From: Semisulcospira habei
Lineage: Eukaryota > Mollusca > Gastropoda > Semisulcospiridae
NCBI GenBank assembly: GCA_036245525.1
Contig: BTPG01000008.1
Span: 28,611,045-28,675,044, forward strand
Reading direction: 5' to 3'
DNA: 64,000 nt
Shown: positions 45,801 to 57,748 of the stretch, one piece after another
Layout: every line of letters begins with the position of its first letter
Position numbering within the stretch: position 1 is the stretch's first letter
Program-made: the position numbers and the translations under genes
Notes under the pieces: model-generated
Told to the model about the DNA's origin: nothing
Database searches by the model: none
What the model saw: only the letters and a program-made list of their open reading frames with translations

Positions 45801-46111
45801 CGAAGACTTCCGGCTTTCACCACAGGACGTCATAAGTCTGCTGGTAGAAGAACCTTCCTCCTCCAGGAATGGAATTACTGTTAGTCTTTTCGTCGGCGTT
45901 TTTGTAGCTATTTCCTTTTTTGCAGGGTGGGGAAGCTACCCCCACGCCCAACCCCCTTACTAGGAGGACCAGGGGTTTTCTGTCGGGGTCACCTTCCCTT
46001 AGACCATGTTGGTTCACGGCATCTTATTTCATTCGGTGCACCCCTCTCACGAGGGACCCCCTATCCACCACCCAGGGGACGCGCCTCAACGCCATATGGT
46101 CCCAGTGCGAG
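42812..46111 (-). mobile_element. RTE-like LINE copy 3, full length (3300 bp), nested in a CR1/Jockey-like LINE
   Basis: The insertion is bounded by a 13-bp target-site duplication ggacttcttatta at 42799-42811 and 46112-46124. The 3' end on the minus strand is a short TAAG repeat, typical of RTE elements. The 5' end agrees with copy 1. When one copy of the duplication is removed, the interrupted host LINE reads on in frame (LTNKKSSGNDDVNP), which proves the exact insertion point. It is the only copy in the window with both ends. Confidence 0.95.
42817..45833 (-). pseudogene. Endonuclease-reverse transcriptase of RTE-like copy 3 (one stop, one frameshift)
   Basis: The frame starts at 45833 with the same N-terminus as copy 1. 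It carries one premature TAG (44844-44846, where copy 1 has a CAG in TTEQQWK) and one frameshift in a T run at about 43382-43389 (eight T against six in copy 2). Otherwise endonuclease and reverse transcriptase are complete. The C-terminal part, missing in copy 1, is seen here at 42817-43320: KVRIFNSNVKAVLLYGAETW, a Trp-rich segment, and a basic end GKRKRGRPRNSWRRD...GRGDRRK. The natural stop codon TAA is formed by the TAAG tail itself. The lesions make this copy inactive. Confidence 0.9.
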
Positions 46112-46124
46112 GGACTTCTTATTA

Positions 46125-47345
46125 GTTAGGTCACTAATTAGTTTGCCCACTTCGTGCACAGCAAGTATGGAGATATTAAATGGTGGCGTGCCAGTTGTTT
46201 TTCTGTTGCAGAAATTAACTACGTAATCGGAGCATATGTCAGCCTCTGTATCACGACTAGGAGTAGTTATCAAATCCGCAACAGACAGAAAATGTTCGTT
46301 GAATGTGTCGGCGGAGAGATTACTGGGGATGATTGTTGGCCTACTGCTATTGCCTCGTGTGATCGAACTGAGTACCCGCCACACTGCTGACACATCTTTG
46401 TTGTCCTTGACAGTGTTGCGGATAAAGTCTCTCCTCGCGGCGCGCACCATTGACCTCAAACGGTTTCGCTGCTTTTTAAATTCATCAAAGTTCTTTTTTT
46501 CTTTTTAGGTCCTTTCGCACCGACATGGCATGCATTATTTCTTTTGTCAACCAAAAGGGAAGTATCTCACTCTTTACTCTTTTTGTTTTAATCGGCGCAT
46601 GTCTGGCTAATACTCCAAGGAATAATCTGTACCAAGTGGAGAGCGCAATATTTGGGTCATCTGTGTGAAGAACCTCGTCAAAAGGAGTTTTACTATGATC
46701 GTATAGAAACTCATTACGATTGAAATGCTTAAACGACCTGTAGGTTGTTGTGGTATGACGATGTTTCTTGGATGTGGTGAATTTGGGGAGTTTTATAGAC
46801 CAGCAACAAATCAGGGGGCAGTGGTCACTAACACTAAGATCTGAGACACTGACATCGGTCACCGCCTGAGGTTTGTTAGTATAGACGTGGTCAATGAACG
46901 AAGAGCTCGTGGCGGTAATTCTGGTGGGGGATTTAACTAGCTGTACTAGGCCAAATAAAGAAGGGGTGCGGGATGGGGTTTAAGCATATATCTACATGAA
47001 AGTCACTAAGAAGAATGACGTCATTTTGAACTTTACACACTTTGTCTAGGTTAGTAGTAAAGTTGTCATACCACTCGAAGGTAGAGGCCGGATTGCGGTA
47101 AAGAAAACCAACAAATGACGGTGAGCAGTAGTACGGGCTTTTGACCTCAATCCACACACACTCTACTGCAGCCGTTTCTAAGTCTTTACGCCTACGGACT
47201 AAGTGTTCAATAGAGTGATGAACGTATACAGCAATGGCTGTTTGACCGTGACAAGAGGAATCTCTTCTCATGATATTAAAATTAGGAATTTTCACGGCAT
47301 CATCACTGATATTTGAATTTAGGCGTGACTCGGTAAGGCCGAAAA
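46125..47345 (-). pseudogene. Endonuclease and linker remnant of the CR1/Jockey-like LINE
   Basis: Three minus-strand open segments (46933-47295, 46485-46862 and 46061-46459) form the N-terminal half. The endonuclease is recognisable by DIFGLTESRL, AIAVYVHHSIEH, GFLYRNPAST and LSDFHVDI, the last corresponding to the usual GDFN box, altered here. The next segment begins SVSDLSVSDHCPLICCW (the SDH box). The last one (MRSMVRAARRDFIRNTV...) is the linker that ends at the nested insertion. Several frame changes separate the pieces. Confidence 0.82.
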
Positions 47346-47469
47346 TGTCGAACGGTGTGGGACTGTACTGTTAAGGAACGCCGACAAGTCAAATACTTTA
47401 TTATAAAGATGAAGTAAAACGTTGAGGTGACCCACTCGTAATTTATGTTCTACAACAAATATAACAGTA

Positions 47470-48195
<726 letters not shown>

Positions 48196-48237
48196 AGACG
48201 CTGGAGCAGGCTGAGAAGCCACTCAGTATCTAGAGTA

Positions 48238-48280
48238 GACTGGTTGTCTCCTTCAATTCGATGGAGACAACCAGTGTGCA
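48238..48280. repeat. E-type hairpin, short
   Basis: ACTGGTTGTCTCC pairs with GGAGACAACCAGT. Confidence 0.8.
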
Positions 48281-48292
48281 TCGAGAGAAGCT

Positions 48293-48293
<1 letters not shown>

Positions 48294-48374
<81 letters not shown>
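48294..48374. repeat. (GA)n microsatellite
   Basis: About 80 bp of GA with one AA interruption. Confidence 0.95.
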
Positions 48375-48568
48375 ACCGTGCATCTGATTTACAAGATATA
48401 CAATCTCCATCTGTTCCCAAAATGAAATTCTCACCCCTCCTACGCTGGCAATAAAAACGTTCATCCAGCTTCACATCAAGACTACATTGCGTTTCCTCAG
48501 TCAGTCCAAGTTACAATGCCTTGCCTTTGTATGAATCATGATGACTCATCCATCCCATCTATTCACGC

Positions 48569-48725
48569 AAAAGGTCCTCGGGCGCACCGATCCGCGTTAG
48601 CTGGCCCGCGCAGAAAGCAAAAGGCCATCGGGTGTACATCAGCGTTAGCTGGCCCGCGCACACCGTGCTCGGGCCAGCTGACGCTGATGTACACCCGATG
48701 GCCTTTTGCTTTCTGTGTTCTAATC
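48569..48725. repeat. D-type palindrome
   Basis: GAAAGCAAAAGGCCATCGGG pairs with CCCGATGGCCTTTTGCTTTC, and TGTACATCAGCGTTAGCTGG with CCAGCTGACGCTGATGTACA. The left outer arm is partly duplicated. Confidence 0.88.
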
Positions 48726-48879
48726 CGGGCGAAGACAAGGAACATTCATTACGAAGATGGCAGGCCTAGAAAACGAAATCGCGGTGCAAAGATGCAATTA
48801 TTCATATACGTCTTGATGCATATAAGAACATTCATAAGCTGAAGTACTACGTGTCACATCTATTTAAATGAAAGTAAAT

Positions 48880-49838
48880 GTTTAAAAAAAAAATGCGCGA
48901 AAATTCAAGTGGTAAACAAACAATAAAGAGTGACTTTGTTTTCACGCCATCAAAGAACATTCGTTCATGCTTCCAAGGAGAAAAAAAAATCGGTGAGTTT
49001 AGAGAATATTTTGAGAGAAATCCATACAAAAAAAATGTTCTGATATAGAATTAATGTTTATTCACGTGTAGATAGAACGAGTAGATATCTTGTAAACAGT
49101 AAACACACAACTGAAAATCCCAACTTTTGGAAAACCTCCGAACGAAAGGAAGTGGGACCTTTTTCCGTTCCCTACCCGCTCCCCTCCCCCCCCCCCCCAC
49201 CTCCTCCCCGAGTGACCGAGTTTGATTGCGTGCCACCCCCCCCCCCCCCCCCCCCCTTTCTGAACTCGAACTAGAGGAAGTGGGACCATTTTTCTGTCGC
49301 CCCCACCCCCTCCTCCATGTGTTTGTATTGAATGAGCGAGTGACCGAGTTTGACCGCCTGCCCCCCCCCCCCTCCGCCCACCTACACCCCCCCCCCCTCT
49401 ACCGCCCCGCCCCCTCCAATCCTTACACCTTCTGTCCTAGAAGGGGAAAGACAGTAAGTCCGTTGTTGTGAAAAGCTAGATTTTCATCGTATGTAATGAG
49501 AATCTCGCTTTTTACAAAATTGGACTAAATGTCTTTTGCCTTGCTGCGGCTGCCTTCCCTCTTTCCTATTCTGTTGCATGCCGGCACGTATTTTACTAGT
49601 CCACATCTTCACAGCTTTCAGCGTGTTATTATACATTTTAATCGAATAGTGTTCTACAGTTTATGCAAGCCTGACAGTATTCTTTCCACGGGTGAATAAC
49701 TTTTGGTGTGGCTGCCTGGGTCAAAGTCTCAAAATTCAGCCTTCTGATACCCGACTAGGTCAAGTCCTCAATGGGGTTGCTTGAATGGGGTAGGATCAAC
49801 GTAAACGACAGGATCCCTGAAGATAATCATGCCAGCTG
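48880..49838. other. Unrecognised sequence with C-rich tracts and an L-type hairpin
   Basis: Poly-C runs at about 49184-49256 and 49360-49400; an L-type hairpin near 49455-49535. No gene supported. Confidence 0.5.
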
Positions 49839-49902
49839 CAAGAGGCATAGATCCTCATGAGCCCCCGCGAATGCGGGGGCTCATGAGAATCTAAACCTCT
49901 TG
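49839..49902. repeat. A-type palindrome core
   Basis: CAAGAGGCATAGATCCTCAT and ATGAGAATCTAAACCTCTTG are the arms. Confidence 0.9.
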
Positions 49903-49953
49903 TAGACCCTGTCTAGGCTGCAAAATCTTAAGATACTACGCGTGCGTTATATG

Positions 49954-49989
49954 ATATATATATATATATATATATATACTATGTATATG

Positions 49990-50044
<55 letters not shown>
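49954..50044. repeat. (TA)n microsatellite
   Basis: TA repeats in two blocks. Confidence 0.95.
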
Positions 50045-50048
<4 letters not shown>

Positions 50049-50440
50049 AAATTATTTTACGTCCGTTGTACTCAGACACAGCGCAGTTATAGGGCTTTGC
50101 GTCTCCAGTGACTAACATTATTATCATGACAAAACATCTTCTCACTATCAAAATTGAAAAGGGTTTCCTGTCTACTTTCAACAAAAGCACCCTCCAAACG
50201 CTCCGCATACAAGCAGCCGCACCTACGTGCTTAGTGAAATGTGTTGATAGAATAATCCCTATTTGAGCGATACGGGGCCGACATTAGGGGAATAAATCAG
50301 CCAGATTGTGTCGCAAGTTAAAGGCTGTGTGCAAGTTTTTAAGTGGACTACATTATGCGAGCTTACAACGCGTGAATTTTTTGGTGAAAAGAAAACATTC
50401 CGACAGTTTTGCAGTCCCTGAAAAAGCCCCCGTCTGACTG

Positions 50441-50504
50441 CAAGAGGCGTAGATACTCATGAGCCCCTGCATTAGCAGGGGCTCATGAGAATTTACGCCT
50501 CTTG
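50441..50504. repeat. A-type palindrome core with paired changes
   Basis: GGCGTAGAT...ATTTACGCC replaces the usual GGCATAGAT...ATCTATGCC; the G and C changes occur on both arms. Confidence 0.9.
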
Positions 50505-51024
50505 CTGAAACAAACGTGAGATCGGCCCATTGCACAGTCTAAATCTCATATAACACAACTACACCTCAAACAGACGAAGTCATCAGTTCGCGACTATTTC
50601 GACTCTCGAAAGACCCCTTTTTTAAAACGAAATAATTAAAACGAGACTCATTGAATCAGTGAAAGCTGTTGAGGAAAAGAAAAAAAAAAAAAAACAACAA
50701 CAACAACAACAAAATAAAACCGAAGTGTCAAACATACAGTAAAAATACCATACAGCCCTCGCAGAAGGTTCTGAGCACCTGTGCATTGGAGGTTTCAATT
50801 TCGCTGATTAGAGCTGAAAAAAACAACCTGAAAACGCAGACTACGATTGTGTACGGTATGTGCGAGGCACTTGAGGAATTCAGCATGCAACCCAGTACTT
50901 TTGCACCTTGAGTGTAATGTTGTAATAATGTGTGCAAGGTAATGCAAACTTTCCTCTCCGCTGTCGCTAGTAAGTAAAGCGAGCTGTGCCTCTCAGAATT
51001 GAGTTTCTCAAGGGCACGCCGCGA

Positions 51025-51027
<3 letters not shown>

Positions 51028-51102
<75 letters not shown>

Positions 51103-51129
51103 AAAAAAAAAAAGAAAAAAAAAAAAAAA
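51028..51129. repeat. (TC)n microsatellite followed by an A-rich tract
   Basis: About 70 bp of TC, then about 30 bp mostly A. Confidence 0.95.
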
Positions 51130-51177
51130 GCTCTATACAAAGTGGGAAAGTGTAAAGTGCGCCACAATGTGTGCGCC

Positions 51178-51236
51178 AGACTGTGGTTTTGGACCTTACG
51201 GTTTTCAGCCGTAAGGTCCAAACCCACAGCCCAGCA
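51178..51236. repeat. G-type hairpin
   Basis: TTTTGGACCTTACGG pairs with CCGTAAGGTCCAAA. Confidence 0.8.
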
Positions 51237-51636
51237 CAAAATACATTGCACTAGATTAGCCACTACACGACGCATGCGGTAAATATGACATTGAGAAATT
51301 TTTAAACACTTGGTAGGTCGATACACTTGCACTCTCTCACCCCTGTAACAGAAACTGATCGCAAACGTGCAAATGCATGTGCTGACTCACCGAGGTATCT
51401 CGTCTCCGATATCACCTTTTCGGTGAAAAGGGTGAGTATTATACATAAATGTCTGCATTCATCTGTTTTGACTTTTTTTTCCGTGAAGGTGGAATGTCAG
51501 GGGTATGCTACAATCGGTTTGGCTTTCCGCTGAACTTGAAACCCCACGCTACGGATTTCATTAGAGGTGGTCTGAAGTTTAACATTTAGCTGAAGTGAAA
51601 GATAACAGTGATGAGTTTTGTGGTTCTGGACTTTTA

Positions 51637-51847
51637 ACGGGATACCCGTTCAGTGCCGAGAAACTCTGAACACCACCTATCTGCAAGAGGTATAGATCCT
51701 CGTGAGCCCCCGCAATTGCGGGGGCTCATGAGGATCTATGCCTCTTGCTGATATCGCTTTGAATCCATGTTCCTGGGACATTTTAGTGTTGAATTAACGA
51801 AGAATGCAGAAACGCAGTGTGCGTCAACTAGCACTGAACGGATTAAG
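51637..51847. mobile_element. A-type element
   Basis: CCCGTTCAGTGCCGAGAAAC and GCACTGAACGGATTAA are the ends. The core (51684-51747) is nearly perfect. Confidence 0.85.
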
Positions 51848-52271
51848 GCTTAGGGTGAGTGCTTGTCTTCAAAACCAATGACCAGCACACAGGCTGCGGT
51901 AAAAAAAAAAAAAAAGAAGCTTTTTTACAATGTGTGTCCATTAATTCTTCCCGTCACTGGAAAACAAGACTGTATAAGAACTATGTACGTTGATAACAAC
52001 GTTTTATTCTAACCCCAGCCTGTGGACCAACACACATTATACAGCGTACAGGGACGATACAGAAATTTGATCCGCCGTTGATCCCTGCTAAAGAACCAAG
52101 CATTTAATACACTTTGTCAGGAGCGCATTATGTCCTCAAGATTTGTTAGTTTGCACTGGCTGCCACGGTCCGTAAGGTGAGAAACTAAGGCAGCCAGGCA
52201 ATCCCTTTAGTCTACAACAAGCACAGACCCTCAGTGGCGTAGGAAGATTTACAGAGCTGAGATTTCCAGAG

Positions 52272-52460
52272 GAGATTTAGTTAAACCTCTCCACCGGCAC
52301 TGGACGCAGATTGTGCTTTTCAAATTATTATAAATTGATCCTAGCCATCAAAGAAACATGGGCACATTGGTTTCAGCAAGAGGCATACATCCTCGTGAGC
52401 CCCCGCAAATGCGGGGGCTCATGAGGATGTATGCCCCTTGCATTTAGGTGGTGTTCAGTT
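52272..52460. mobile_element. A-type TTAA element with paired changes in the core
   Basis: TTAAACCTCTCCACCGGCACT opens it. The core (52377-52440) pairs CATACATCC with GGATGTATG instead of CATAGATCC/GGATCTATG. Confidence 0.82.
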
Positions 52461-52499
52461 ATTCTTGGCTCTTAGAAAATCAAACAACAGAGAAATGTA

Positions 52500-53122
52500 T
52501 AGCAAGATGTGTTGAAAATAGAGTACAGGAGCCCAACGTCCAATATGCCCAATGCAAACATTACAATTTATTATTATTATTATTATATTATTATCCTCTT
52601 TCGCACTAAAAGTGATACATTGTCTCCTCCTGTGCCTGTAACTTGCTAACGAGCAAAAGGATTGCAACCACCACTGTGGGACTCTCAACTCTGGTATTAT
52701 CACATTACTATGATGAAGATGAAGACGATAGTTAGACCTCGCTTAGGCACGGTTCATTGCAGGGCCAAGAAGACATATGATACGACCCCTGACGTGTGGT
52801 CGAAAGGATGGATACCTTGCAATACATTGCCCAGAGCAGATATGGTCACACCAGCTCCACCTCCCAAAAACCATCCCCCCTCCCCCCCACCCATACCCCC
52901 CCTCCCCCCCCCCCACACACCCACCCCTACTCCTAACCTGGTCCCTTTGTCACTGATTCAGATGAGCAGCTAGTCTAGATTACACATACTCATCCAGATA
53001 ACATGTCTCGCGCACACGGATCACCATTAGTAAAACGTGTCCTCCGTCGCCGGCAGAAGGTCAGAGGAGCGAATTTCTTAGACGTCCCAGACACGACACA
53101 CTAACCCAGCGCCTACCATCTA
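52500..53122. other. Unrecognised sequence
   Basis: C-rich tracts near 52860-52930 only. No supported gene. Confidence 0.5.
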
Positions 53123-53190
53123 CAAGTAAGAGGCATAGATTTTCATGAGCCCCTGCAGTCGCAGGGGCACATGGGAATCTATTCCTCTTG
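53123..53190. repeat. A-type palindrome core
   Basis: CATAGATTTTCATGAGCCCC and GGGGCACATGGGAATCTATT are the arms. Confidence 0.82.
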
Positions 53191-53508
53191 CTGACATACA
53201 AGCTTCATTTCAATTTCTGTACATATTTTTTTCACGCTCAGATGGAGAGGGTGGACAGGGTTTAAATCAACTCCGGATGGAGTTTTAACACCTCGTAATG
53301 TGACTCGTGCAAGCGCAGCAAATTCCTGTCATGTTGCGGGGTCTAGACGGTGGAATGCATGTGACAAACTAGCACCTGTCTCGTATATTTTAGGCAAAGT
53401 TTACCTTTTTCTGTGCATGCCTGTCACGGGCCAAACATAAATTACTTTACTTACTTAAACGCAGACTTAGTCCCGGGTGTCTGCTTTAGTCTGAGGTTTC
53501 ACTGATCA

Positions 53509-53577
53509 CTGCATGAGGCGTGGATACTCATGAGCCCCTGACCTGCAGGGGCTCATGAGAATCTACGCCTCATGCAG
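53509..53577. repeat. A-type palindrome core with paired outer change
   Basis: CTGCATGAGGCGTGGAT and ATCTACGCCTCATGCAG carry CATGAGG/CCTCATG in place of CAAGAGG/CCTCTTG on both arms. Confidence 0.9.
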
Positions 53578-53920
53578 ATGAGGAGAATTTGGGATAAGAA
53601 CAGTACTAGAGGTATGCATCCAGCCTTTGTTAAGTCATGAACTGAGATTACTGTGGAAAAAATGAGATAATAAAACGGGGATAAAGAGACATAATGCAGT
53701 TTGCATGCCATAAATACCCATGCCCGGCCAGATCACACGCACACGTGTACCCAGTCAATTATTCCGTGCAGAGAGTTCATAGGTCTAAAACTATCAGGTA
53801 GAGAAGATGAACCTCGTCTGTCTGGACAGAATAGAACAACATTTATTGTCGAGGGGCCCATTGGGGCCAAAAGACACAGAGAGATCGGACTTAGCTATCA
53901 TGCACATTATTTTATACTGA

Positions 53921-54424
53921 GTCGAACTCAGTGCGTAGATTTCGATTGACTAGAAAGACATCAGCGCATTGTATAACCGTGCGTGTTGCTGAGTAAATTA
54001 TACTTGTAATAGATCACGCATAATTGCGGAAAATACCAGCAGGTTTGTTTATTTTGTTCTTTTCTCAGGTTGCCGATCGCCAGCTGACATCTCGTCAATT
54101 TCACTTGTCAGTCCAGCCCGACTCGCATGTTTCCTGGCGTCTTTTCTCCGTTCGTGTGTGTGTATAGGATATACATTTCGAGCATGCATACACACTAAGA
54201 AGTATGTCATTACTACTACACATAAGGAAAGCGTTAATGTTGTAGTGTGAGCATATTTCGCGTTTTCGTTTTGAAAATCCAAGTCTCGGCAAGATTGAGT
54301 CTTCTTCAGTGGTGCGCAAGGGATTTGGGGAAGGAAAGTATACCTAGCAAGCTCGTGAATATTAATTTGCTTGTTATACAATAAATCAATACATGTGTCA
54401 AAGAAGGGAAAACTTTATGGAGTG
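53921..54424. repeat. Dispersed repeat R3 copy 2
   Basis: Partner of the block at 29256-29763. A third, shorter piece of its end lies at 54885-55003 (AAGCTCATGAATAATTGATT). Confidence 0.85.
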
Positions 54425-54884
54425 GGTACATTACAGACGACAGTTTAGTTGACGCAAGGGAGCTAACTGTGTTGAGTGATTTTGAGCGTTTGGCTGTTCC
54501 GTCTACCTCCTACGCTAATACAGTTTCGGTGGGTTGTTTTTTTTTTAGCTTGGGATGTTGCATTTCGCGACTCTAGTTTGCCTTACATATCTAAAACAAT
54601 GAAGGTTTCAAGTTAAAGGTTAGTGTCCTTAGCGTTCTGTACTCTTTGCATCGCTTTTTACGGGCTTCCACGTTCAATGTCAGTACCGAAGCACACGATG
54701 ACAGCGATGGCACGTACCCGGACGAAAAAGGTATTTTCGGCATTGGTGAAGAACGGCAAGTTTAAAATTAATCAAAGTGTTAACGTTGTCATTGCTGAAA
54801 AAGGTTGCATTAGTGTTGCAGCAGAACCTTATTTTGTGATTTATTTCGTAAGACCCTGGCTCGAGAATCCATCAACAACTTTGC

Positions 54885-55003
54885 AGACCAGGGCCGCAAG
54901 GCTTTTCGGTCGGGAAGTATATCGAGCAAGCTCATGAATAATTGATTTGCTTGTTATACAATATATCAAAGAAGGGAAACAATATGGAGTGGGTGCATTA
55001 CTT
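54885..55003. repeat. Fragment of dispersed repeat R3
   Basis: It matches the last 100 or so bp of R3 (TTGCTTGTTATACAATATAT), 470 bp downstream of copy 2 and in the same orientation. Confidence 0.65.
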
Positions 55004-55379
55004 TATATCATTCTTTAAGCAAGTTCAGTCCATACGGAAATTTGCACTTTTCTGTCGGCAGTAAGTCAGGTCATTGGTAGGTGTTCATCGCGCGGCGTCT
55101 GTGTTCGTGGAGTCCCGTCCGTATTATTCCTGTCAGGTGGCTGGTGGTCCAGGCGCATTGAGTAGAACGTAGATAAAAAAAAGTAGACAAGAAATTTTTT
55201 TTCTGCAGTAAAGAACACTCATTTTCTCACTCTTAACACCCCACTACACAGTTCTAACCGAGAAACGATAATGAAACTAAGACCAAGACATGTTAAGGAA
55301 CGTCTTGACTTCCAACGCAACACCGCCTTTTGAAAATAGTTTTGAAAAAAAAGGATAACCTACGCACCAGCCATAATAC
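55004..55379. other. Unrecognised sequence
   Basis: No supported gene or repeat. Confidence 0.45.
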
Positions 55380-55471
55380 TTAACCCTTTGGCTGTCGGTA
55401 GCGATTTCGGTTGAGGTGATTCCCGCAGGAATCATCGCGAAGAAGACCGCTACAGAAAACCAAAAGGTTAA
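55380..55471. mobile_element. H-type TTAA palindrome
   Basis: TTAACCCTTTGGCTGTCGGTAG and CTACAGAAAACCAAAAGGTTAA are the ends, with GATTCCCGCAGGAATC at the centre. Confidence 0.78.
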
Positions 55472-55657
55472 TAGTTTTACTGCTGAAACCTAAATGCAGA
55501 AGTACAGGTTATATTTCACGTAATCATTGGTAACCCTATCCTTGTTGTAAATAACCAACAAAGAAAGAAACGCGCTGAAGAAAAGCTGGGACAAAATAGT
55601 CACCATAACTTTCTGTAGAATTTGTCCTTGGTTGCCTGGAGAGCGTTTAACCCCTTC

Positions 55658-56157
55658 NNNNNNNNNNNNNNNNNNNNNNNNNNNNNNNNNNNNNNNNNNN
55701 NNNNNNNNNNNNNNNNNNNNNNNNNNNNNNNNNNNNNNNNNNNNNNNNNNNNNNNNNNNNNNNNNNNNNNNNNNNNNNNNNNNNNNNNNNNNNNNNNNNN
55801 NNNNNNNNNNNNNNNNNNNNNNNNNNNNNNNNNNNNNNNNNNNNNNNNNNNNNNNNNNNNNNNNNNNNNNNNNNNNNNNNNNNNNNNNNNNNNNNNNNNN
55901 NNNNNNNNNNNNNNNNNNNNNNNNNNNNNNNNNNNNNNNNNNNNNNNNNNNNNNNNNNNNNNNNNNNNNNNNNNNNNNNNNNNNNNNNNNNNNNNNNNNN
56001 NNNNNNNNNNNNNNNNNNNNNNNNNNNNNNNNNNNNNNNNNNNNNNNNNNNNNNNNNNNNNNNNNNNNNNNNNNNNNNNNNNNNNNNNNNNNNNNNNNNN
56101 NNNNNNNNNNNNNNNNNNNNNNNNNNNNNNNNNNNNNNNNNNNNNNNNNNNNNNNNN
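55658..56157. other. Assembly gap (500 N)
   Basis: Exactly 500 N. The last bases before it are TTTAACCCCTTC, the left end of an A-type element. Confidence 0.98.
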
Positions 56158-56184
56158 ATTATGAGCACAATTCTGTTTATACAG

Positions 56185-56394
56185 GGCCAGCCAGGACTTA
56201 CTGTTCGTGGTCCCCCAGGCCCACCTGGACCCCCTGGTCTGCCAGGGTCCTTGGACGTTATCCCAGAAACAGATATCGGAACTGGAGGTGGCCAAAAAGG
56301 AGAGCCTGGAGAGCCTGGAATTGGCTTTCCTGGAATTCCCGGACCCCCAGGAGATCGGGGTATTCCTGGTGAACCTGGCATCCCTGGTGCAAAG
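56185..56394 (+). CDS. Collagen triple-helix exon 1 of contig C (XV/XVIII-like)
   Basis: This exon encodes 70 residues of interrupted collagen repeat. A pyrimidine-rich stretch ending TTTATACAG precedes a first codon GGC, and GCAAAG|gtatgg closes the exon. Both edges are in phase 0, as is usual for fibril-associated and multiplexin collagens. A short Gly-X-Y run ([20 protein letters not shown]) is followed by a non-collagenous interruption ([16 protein letters not shown]), and then a second Gly-X-Y run to the end. Such interruptions are typical of the extracellular-matrix collagens XV and XVIII rather than of fibrillar collagens. The exon starts only 27 bp after the 500-N gap, so upstream exons may be hidden. 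The open frames on the opposite strand here are proline-rich mirror images. The collagen assignment is secure; the XV/XVIII assignment is an inference from the interruptions and the domains found elsewhere in the window. Confidence 0.93.
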
Positions 56395-56817
56395 GTATGG
56401 ACTGCAACAAATTCACAGGAACCAATTTAAATATTATAAATAATAATAATAACAACAACAACAGAAAATAAGAAAAACATTTTAAAAAAGCAAACTGAGC
56501 TGATGCTTTGTTCTGATGGCATCAAACCTGTTCAGGGTTGTGAATGAAGGTGATGTGCCATGTTGAGCACTCATGTTTCAGCCTCTAAGCTAAACTGTAG
56601 CATCATGTTCAGTGTGAATTCCATCGTCATAATACTCTAAACAAACGTTTTTTAAATCAGTTTTACTGTTCTGACAATTCTTTAAGTTGTTCAGCTAGCC
56701 TGAGTTTTGTCTATGGGTTCATGAGAATCTGCACACTCATACACACAAATTGACTCCATTTGCATCCTCAGGTTGGCTTACGTTTACAAGTGTCTTGTTT
56801 TGATTCAACTTCCTTTG

Positions 56818-56856
56818 CAAGAGGCACAGATTTTCATGAGCCCCTGCAGTCTCTTG
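56818..56856. repeat. A-type core with central deletion, in collagen intron 1
   Basis: CAAGAGGCACAGATTTTCAT is followed, after GAGCCCCTGCAGT, directly by CTCTTGCTGACA; most of the right arm is gone. Confidence 0.78.
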
Positions 56857-56922
56857 CTGACAGCAATCAGACTGATGGAATCTATCCAGCCTAAGTTTAC
56901 AGCTTTCTCGTTTTGTTTTCAG

Positions 56923-57285
56923 GGAGACTCTGTGATTGGACCTCCAGGTATTCCCGGCATACCAGGCCAGCCAGGCCCCGCAGGGCCACCCGGGCCTCCC
57001 GGGTCGCCAGGCATGGTACTTGAGATGGGGTCTGGTGACGGGGAAACTGTCCCGGGCCCTCCAGGACCCAAGGGAGATGTGGGGCTTATGGGCCCCCCTG
57101 GGCCTATAGGGCCGATGGGTCCGGAGGGCCCCCGCGGATTAATGGGACCTCCCGGCGTGCCTGGTGTGCCGGGAACACCTGGAAAGCCCGGCACCTTTGG
57201 TATGAACATGTCTGAGCTGGTGGGACCCATTGGGCCTCCGGGACGGGACGGACTGCCGGGAGCTACTGGTGCTGCGGGCATGCCT
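56923..57285 (+). CDS. Collagen triple-helix exon 2 with acidic Ser-Gly interruption
   Basis: The exon encodes 121 residues in phase 0, bounded by TTTTGTTTTCAG| and |gtaagt, both strong splice signals. It contains three blocks of Gly-X-Y. The first interruption reads MVLEMGSGDGETV and holds a Ser-Gly next to acidic residues, the usual context for glycosaminoglycan attachment in the proteoglycan collagens XV and XVIII. A second interruption (TFGMNMSELV) splits the later helix. No cysteine is present. The 528-bp intron before it carries an internally deleted A-type palindrome at 56818-56856. The intron after it, of about 2.9 kb, is packed with TTAA-type palindromic elements. Triple-helical segments of this kind assemble as trimers in the extracellular matrix. 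Confidence 0.94.
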
Positions 57286-57357
57286 GTAAGTATTTCTGTG
57301 GATTCTATTTGTTTTTGTAGAGCAAAGTATCATGCAAGTTGTTCAATTTGCATCAAG

Positions 57358-57569
57358 CCCTTCCCTGCCGACGTAGGTACATTTTGTTTCTGAAATCCAC
57401 GTTCACTGAACGACCAAAAATCACAACTGTCCATAGAACATGGACACAGAGTGGTCTCAGCAAGAGACATCTAGATCCTCATGAGCCCCTGCTTTCGCGG
57501 GGGTTCATGAGGATCTACACCTCTTGCAGTAAGACTGCGTTCACTTTTTCTCGGTAGTGAAGGGGTTAA
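57358..57569. mobile_element. A-type TTAA element in collagen intron 2
   Basis: CCCTTCCCTGCCGACG and CGGTAGTGAAGGGGTTAA are its ends; the core (57461-57526) has a CTTTCG loop. Confidence 0.88.
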
Positions 57570-57700
57570 GCCCCCTTGTGCAGCAGCTGCTAGTTTTGTA
57601 AACAGAACCAATGGCTGCACGCACAAGGGGTTGATATTCTATGTGGATCAGGTGGTACAGTAGTATGACACTTGAAGGAAGAGTAGAAATTGAGGAACTG

Positions 57701-57701
57701 C

Positions 57702-57748
<47 letters not shown>

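Larger units (their letters stand above)
40855..47460 (-). mobile_element. CR1/Jockey-like LINE, interrupted by two RTE-like insertions
   Basis: On the minus strand, conceptual translation begins near 47460 with LRVGHLNV and DIFGLTESRL, the start of a LINE endonuclease. It continues through IPNFNIMRRDSS, GFLYRNPAST and LSDFHVDI, then a linker (46061-46862). Reverse transcriptase motifs follow: NNYRPISLLSVLSK, SQSGFRPRHS, GVIYLDCKKAFDLVNH, GVPQGSFLGPLLF and FADDTSIH. The C-terminal part (41103-41396 and 41375-41936) ends in SLYHSN. Without the nested copies the element is about 3 kb. Frameshifts and stops are scattered throughout, so it is an old, dead copy. Its 3' end carries the motif cttTATTTTTCAA beside a (GA)n array, shared with 3500-3545, 3800-3960 and 32213-32240. 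Assignment to CR1 versus Jockey would need a phylogeny. Confidence 0.85.

Noticed and set aside
54623..54937. 104-codon open frame on the plus strand
   Set aside because: No recognisable domain or splice signal, and its end overlaps a fragment of repeat R3.
55600..56381. Long open frames spanning the second N run
   Set aside because: They consist of unknown residues from N bases joined to short flanks. The minus-strand one is the mirror image of collagen exon 1.
56919..57281. Minus-strand proline/glycine-rich frame resembling collagen
   Set aside because: It is the reverse complement of collagen exon 2; GGNCCN codons read similarly on both strands. Splice sites and codon pattern support the plus strand.
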